Part shown: positions 59,755 through 64,000 of the stretch, piece after piece | Layout: every line of letters starts with the position of its first letter | Position numbering within the stretch: position 1 is the first letter of the stretch | Source of the DNA: Kryptolebias marmoratus | Taxonomy: Eukaryota > Chordata > Actinopteri > Cyprinodontiformes > Rivulidae | Assembly (NCBI RefSeq): GCF_001649575.2 | Contig: NC_051441.1 | Coordinates: forward strand, 17,621,590 to 17,685,589 | DNA: 64,000 bases | Direction of reading: 5' to 3' | Position numbers and translations under genes: made by a program | Notes under the pieces: generated by a model | The model's input: the letters and a program-made list of their open reading frames with translations, nothing else | Told to the model about the DNA's origin: nothing | Database searches by the model: none

Positions 59755-60260
59755 TGCAAGCTCCTAAAAGATTTGTTAGCCCTTGGAGTATGTGTTGAGG
59801 ACTCTCAGCTCATCACGTCGAGCTTTAGCTCAATTTCTGTGAAATCGACTGAGTTATAGCAATTTAAATGTTGGGTTATGTTGCAACCATCTTGATTAGG
59901 GCTCCAAAAGTTAATCCGTTGTAGTTGCATATCTAATAATTACTCTCTGAGAGTTTCATTGAAATCTGTCCGGTGTTTCATGAAGTGTTTTGTTAACAGG
60001 CAAATAAGGTTGATGCCAATATCGAATGCCAACAATTAAAGCAACAATTTTGTGTAATGTGCAGTGCTTCGAATATGTGTTGGGATTTAGTCTCAGCTGC
60101 TAACACACCAAATTTTAGCTCAGCCTCTGTAAAATTGACTGAATTACAGCCATTTTGGTATTTTCTAAAATAAGTGTACATCCAATGATTATTTTGGGAG
60201 AGTTCCATTAAAATCCATCACGTGGTTCATGAGATATTTTGCTAACAGACAAAATAAAAT
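59755..60260 (-). repeat. R1 dispersed repeat, head-to-tail dimer
   Basis: Two reverse units (59755-60005 and 60050-60260), each ending in GTTCATGAGATATTTTGC-like or TTTCATGAAGTGTTTTG-like sequence followed by TAACAG. The core in the first is CAACCATCTTGATTAG. Confidence 0.8.
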
Positions 60261-61249
60261 GAACACAAACACACACGGGTAAATCTTTCGCCTTTCGGCA
60301 GCAAGCGAGAAGAAAGATTGGCCAAAATTTGAGTAAAGATTTAGAAAAAAAAGTTTATTTGAGGGATGCTGTCAACACAAAAACTATATATACTTTTTTT
60401 GCACACACTTTTATGGACCTCAAACTAAAGGGTGAAAATCGTGAAACTTTAATATCTAATTAGACGTTAAAGAGCATGGCTGCACACAATCACAAATTAG
60501 ATTGTGCTGCAAATTTAATTTAACGTGCTCGTGTTTAGCTCCAGTTTACGCGACGTCTCCATCGTCACAATGTGTCACAAACCAGAATATAGGTTTGGAA
60601 CTTTCAGGTTAATAATCCGTAATTTTATATTAATCTACTAGATTTATTTGTAGTTTTTCTTTAAATGTGATATTGATGTGTAAAAAGTTCAAAGCATTAA
60701 ATCAAAGTAAACCTGTCTTCTCGTAACACCCGAGACTCGTCTCAAAAATCTCCGCTCCCAAAACTCCCGAGTGAAACTTTTCTGGCTCCGACCGTCGCGT
60801 CTGTCTTGAATTATGAGCTCAACTAAACAAAATCTTCAAAACATGCAGCCTTTTACCCAGAGGACACTCGACTGTAGCAGAGCCCGCATTTTGTTGTGTT
60901 TTTTTTTTTTTTTTAGATGTCCCAAAAGCATCTCTTTGTTTTATGGTCTGGCTGTACCAGCAGAAATTTTTTTTTTTACCGGAGTCGCCGGGGCTTTACG
61001 TGGCAAGAAACACCGGAGGGAACAGTTTGAGGAGCGCGGCTCTCCGGTTGTTTTTGGAAGTGCTGCTGGTCCAGTTATCAGCGATAGCAATGTGAACATT
61101 TGGTTTCGATTTCTTTGGGAACATTAGATAGCGCCAATAAGCTTTTTTAAAACATTACAGAGCACTCCGGTCACATTTAATTTTAGCGTGCTTTGCTCCA
61201 ACGAGGTGGGAAACGCGATGATTCGCGTCAAAAGATCCAACGCGTCGAA

Positions 61250-61560
61250 TCAAAATTGCAACGAGAAAAGCTTTCAACATGTCGTTGATCGTTCACGTAG
61301 ATTCATTGCATTATTTTCAATACTTTTTTACAGTATGTGCACGATTTATTAAAGGGTGTTTAATGAGCACCGTCATCACCGTTCGGTTCTTAATCTTCCG
61401 TTACCGTCACAAATTTTTGATATGCTATTCTCGCATCAGTTTTGGAAAACCCGTACAAAAAATACATCAAAACGTGCAGTTTAAACGGGATTAGTGCACC
61501 AAAAACGTCTGGCAGCAGTATACTGTACAGTGTAGATTAATTTTTAAAAATAAAACAACA
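61250..61560 (+). repeat. R4 dispersed repeat, upstream part
   Basis: CAGTTTTGGAAAACCCGTAC and ACATCAAAACGTGCAGTTTA align with 33195-33250. Boundaries uncertain. Confidence 0.4.
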
Positions 61561-62494
61561 GTACGACCAACGGTACATAATAATTGATTGAGGTGGGGTC
61601 AAAGGTCAACTTCATAGGTAATGATGTTGTCCATGATGTAAATTGACAAGCAGTTCAATTAAAGAACATGAAAGTGCAGATATCAGTTGCAAGGTAAAGA
61701 ACATACCTCTTGATGTCTACCAACCTATCCAAACCATTTTATGATTCTAGAAGATTCTAGTAGATTACCACTCAAGATTTCTTTGGTGGAAGTGGTCTTA
61801 AAAATAAGAAAATAAGATTGTCTGATGACAGTTTTTATCTTGCACATTTGTGTAGTTACACCATGGACAACCTACTGTCTTATAAATGGACGGACTCGGA
61901 AAAATGAGCTTCAGTTTAACGGTTTATAAAACAAAGTTTGCAAAAACTATAATTATTTTTTAAGCTAGTAAGACAGCAGTAATCCTCTTTGTTCTTGGCC
62001 CAAGTAGCTAGGACTAGCCGTTAGCATAGAGCTATCTATATTTCCTGTTTATAACAATTCTACAAAACGATTTCTTTAATAAATAAAAAAACAGAACAGT
62101 TGAGGACTGTCAAAACTTCCCATCATTTGTAGAAGAAGCAACAAACTGTGATGGAAAATAAATTTGATTTTTATAGTTTACAGGCTAAATAATGCATGTT
62201 TTTATGTCCAAACTTTACTGAAGAATTCATCCAAAATGAAGGGAAGTTGGGGACAATATCACAGATGCAGCTGGTTTAGGAGCTTGTTTGCAGGAGAAGC
62301 TGTCAGGCAGGTCAACCTGATGAAAATGAAGGGTTTGATTTTGCTGATTCAAACAAATTGGTTCATTCTTTGGTTTTTTTTAAAGCTCTAACAGCTATGG
62401 GAACCCAAAAGGAAACCATTAATATGGATCGAACCAAACAGACCCGAATAGGAGGGCTGTAACGTTGTTTTCATCTGTATTGGCTGCCTCTCGG

Positions 62495-62730
62495 TGCTCA
62501 TGTCTGTGTCTGTTAGCAAAACATCTCTTGAACCAGTGGACAAATTTCAATGAAACTCTCAGAAGGTAATCCCTGGATGTAGATCTAGAACTGGTTAACT
62601 TTTGTCAACTCAATTCAAGATGGCCACCACAGGTAGTCAACTTTAGCCAACACAAAAATGACTACAACTGAGGGAATTTTACAGATATTGAGCTAAAATC
62701 TAAAGCTGTAGTAGCTGAGAGTTTGATTCT
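62495..62730 (+). repeat. R1 dispersed repeat, copy
   Basis: Forward copy: CTGTTAGCAAAACATCTCTT, AATGAAACTCTCAGAAGG, CAAGATGGCCACCACAGG, TTTTACAGATATTGAGC, then GTAGTAGCTGAGAG. Confidence 0.85.
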
Positions 62731-63059
62731 CTTTATTCTTCAAAGAAGTTTTTCTTTCTAAAGGAGCATCTCTTGTTAAAGTGTGCCTCATCATTTGCAA
62801 ACACAGCCTGATTTTATTACCGTATCATAAACGATTTTTTTGTTTCACCAAAGCAAAACACACTCCAGAAATAGACGTATCCCCTGGCTGTTGTTGCGTA
62901 AAACAAAAAGATTGCAAAAGCCACAAATATGAATCAGCTTTGAAACGCCAAACAGAGTGAAGAGGAGGCAGCGGAGGAGTGAAGGAACCTAAACGCAGCT
63001 TCTATTTCAGGAAGCGCGCAGTGGTCTGCAATTAAAGTTCAGCCAGGTTCTCCTAAAGA

Positions 63060-63290
63060 ATTAAAGGTGTATATGTGGGTTTCCTTCGGGTACCCCGGTT
63101 TCCTCCCCACAGACGGAAAACATGCGCGTTAGGCTCAACGGTAACGCTAAATGGTCGCTAGGTCTGGGGGTGTGAATGTTTGTTTGTCTCGTTTGTCTCC
63201 ACATGTCCCTGTGATGGACTTGCGACCTGTCCAGGGCGTGTACTGCTTCTCCCCAAACCCTGCACAAAAGCGGGTAAAAGAAAACGGACG
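63060..63290 (+). repeat. LINE 3'-tail-type repeat
   Basis: GTGGGTTTCCTTCGGGTACC, ACATGCGCGTTAGGCTCAAC, GATGGACTTGCGACCTGTCC then AGGGCGTGTACTGC. Same family as 2325-2515, more complete at the 5' side. Confidence 0.65.
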
Positions 63291-63459
63291 GAGGAAATAA
63301 ATTTGGGGTGTTATGCGAAAAACCGATCCTGGTTTTCTACCTTTTAACAAATTAAAATTAGTGTTTAAAATGTAAATAATGAGCTGTTTGAACGAACCAA
63401 GTCCAAAAAACTGTTTGCTTTTACAAAAACAATAAAAAGTTTTGTTCCCTGGAGCGTGA

Positions 63460-63590
63460 GAGGACTGTGCCTTCGCTGAGGTAGCTCCCAGACTGTGGAA
63501 TGACCTCCTTTTGAATATCTGGCAGGTTCTTTTCCATGTCCGTTTTTAAAACTCATCTTGTTTCATTTGGCCTTCGTGACACTGTGTGAT
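63460..63590 (+). mobile_element. LINE reverse transcriptase C-terminal scrap
   Basis: GCTCCCAGACTGTGGAATGA reads APRLWNDLLLN, and AAAACTCATCTTGTTTCATT corresponds to KTHLFRLAF, the last part of CR1/L2/Rex1-like polyproteins (AAPRLWNSLP... LKTHLF). 63600-64000 shows no further recognisable feature. Confidence 0.55.
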
Positions 63591-64000
63591 ATGTGGAGTT
63601 CAGTTTAATTCAATTTATGTACTTTTATTAGAAGGCTGTTTTTACTTTGTTTCTAATTTATTTTATTCTCATTTTTCCTTGTGTGACTTGCAGATATATC
63701 TTCTGTACTGCACTTTGACTGTCATCCTCTACAGAGGTGGTCCATCCCTGAAACCTTCACCACTCCGCTGTAATGTCCAAAGGATCATGTGGTGAGCCGG
63801 TCCTGTCAGAGTCTGTTTTCTCTCTCGTCTCCTGATCAGAAACATCTCCTTCAGTGCAACTCCAGTGATAGATTCAAACAAAATGCAGTTTGATGGAATT
63901 CCATTGACGGTAAATCCAAATCAACCTATAACCGAGTTTGTTTAGAATGAAATATTTGAATAGATTTGCTACCAAACAATAATTTCAGATCATTAAAAAA

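Larger units (their letters stand above)
46860..64000 (-). other. ntn1 intron upstream of the LE2 exon, partial (at least 17.1 kb)
   Basis: No sequence resembling LE1 or the laminin N-terminal domain is found above 46859 on either strand, and the LE2 exon begins with a clean acceptor, so this is intron running off the window edge. It carries most copies of the abundant dispersed repeat, a decamer array, an inverted-repeat transposon, a nuclear-receptor-motif minisatellite and LINE tails. 49640-50110 and 57380-57900 are CpG-rich without recognisable exons. Confidence 0.75.

Overview
The window is teleost fish genomic DNA. The only gene I can support is the 3' half of a netrin gene (netrin-1 type, ntn1) on the minus strand. 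The evidence for a fish is the netrin-1 protein sequence split into vertebrate-style exons, large introns packed with short repeats, two different Tc1-like transposons, non-LTR retrotransposon tails ending in ATGGATGGATGG, LTR-like elements of one family, hAT-type MITEs and many CA/GT microsatellites.

Gene layout (minus strand, read from high to low coordinates): 46859-46671 (second laminin-type EGF module, LE2), 42281-42132 (third module, LE3), 39232-39179 (54-nt linker exon), 37205-37131 (75-nt exon, start of the NTR domain) and 28919-28600 (rest of the NTR domain and the stop codon). All four acceptor/donor pairs are AG/GT, all joins are phase 1, and the exons join into one open frame of 261 complete residues. 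The signal peptide, laminin N-terminal domain and LE1 are not in the window, so the intron above 46859 is at least 17.1 kb and the 5' exons lie beyond 64000. A probable 3' UTR runs down to about 26040, where AATAAA on the minus strand is followed by a T-rich tract.

Region by region: 1-26040 is intergenic, with no recognised gene. It holds a decayed LINE (7700-8475), a hairpin hAT-like MITE (8961-9177), two complete solo-LTR-like elements plus a partial one, and a Tc1-like transposon (19366-20930) interrupted by one of those LTR-like elements. 26040-46860 is the netrin 3' UTR, exons and four introns. 46860-64000 is intronic, rich in one abundant roughly 250-300 bp repeat that often sits as head-to-tail pairs, and also contains a decamer array, a 345-bp inverted-repeat transposon and a nuclear-receptor-motif minisatellite.

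The most interesting signals are noncoding. A dispersed repeat carries a perfect CTCF-core-like 13-mer in five copies spread across the locus. An abundant repeat carries a YY1-like core. A tandem repeat is built around AGGTCA half-sites. There is also a candidate plus-strand coding first exon antisense to the netrin 3' UTR. I found no convincing new protein system. Two gap or ambiguity sites look like assembly trouble: N run 38229-38257 inside poly-C, and the single N at 52908 between two 69-bp repeats.
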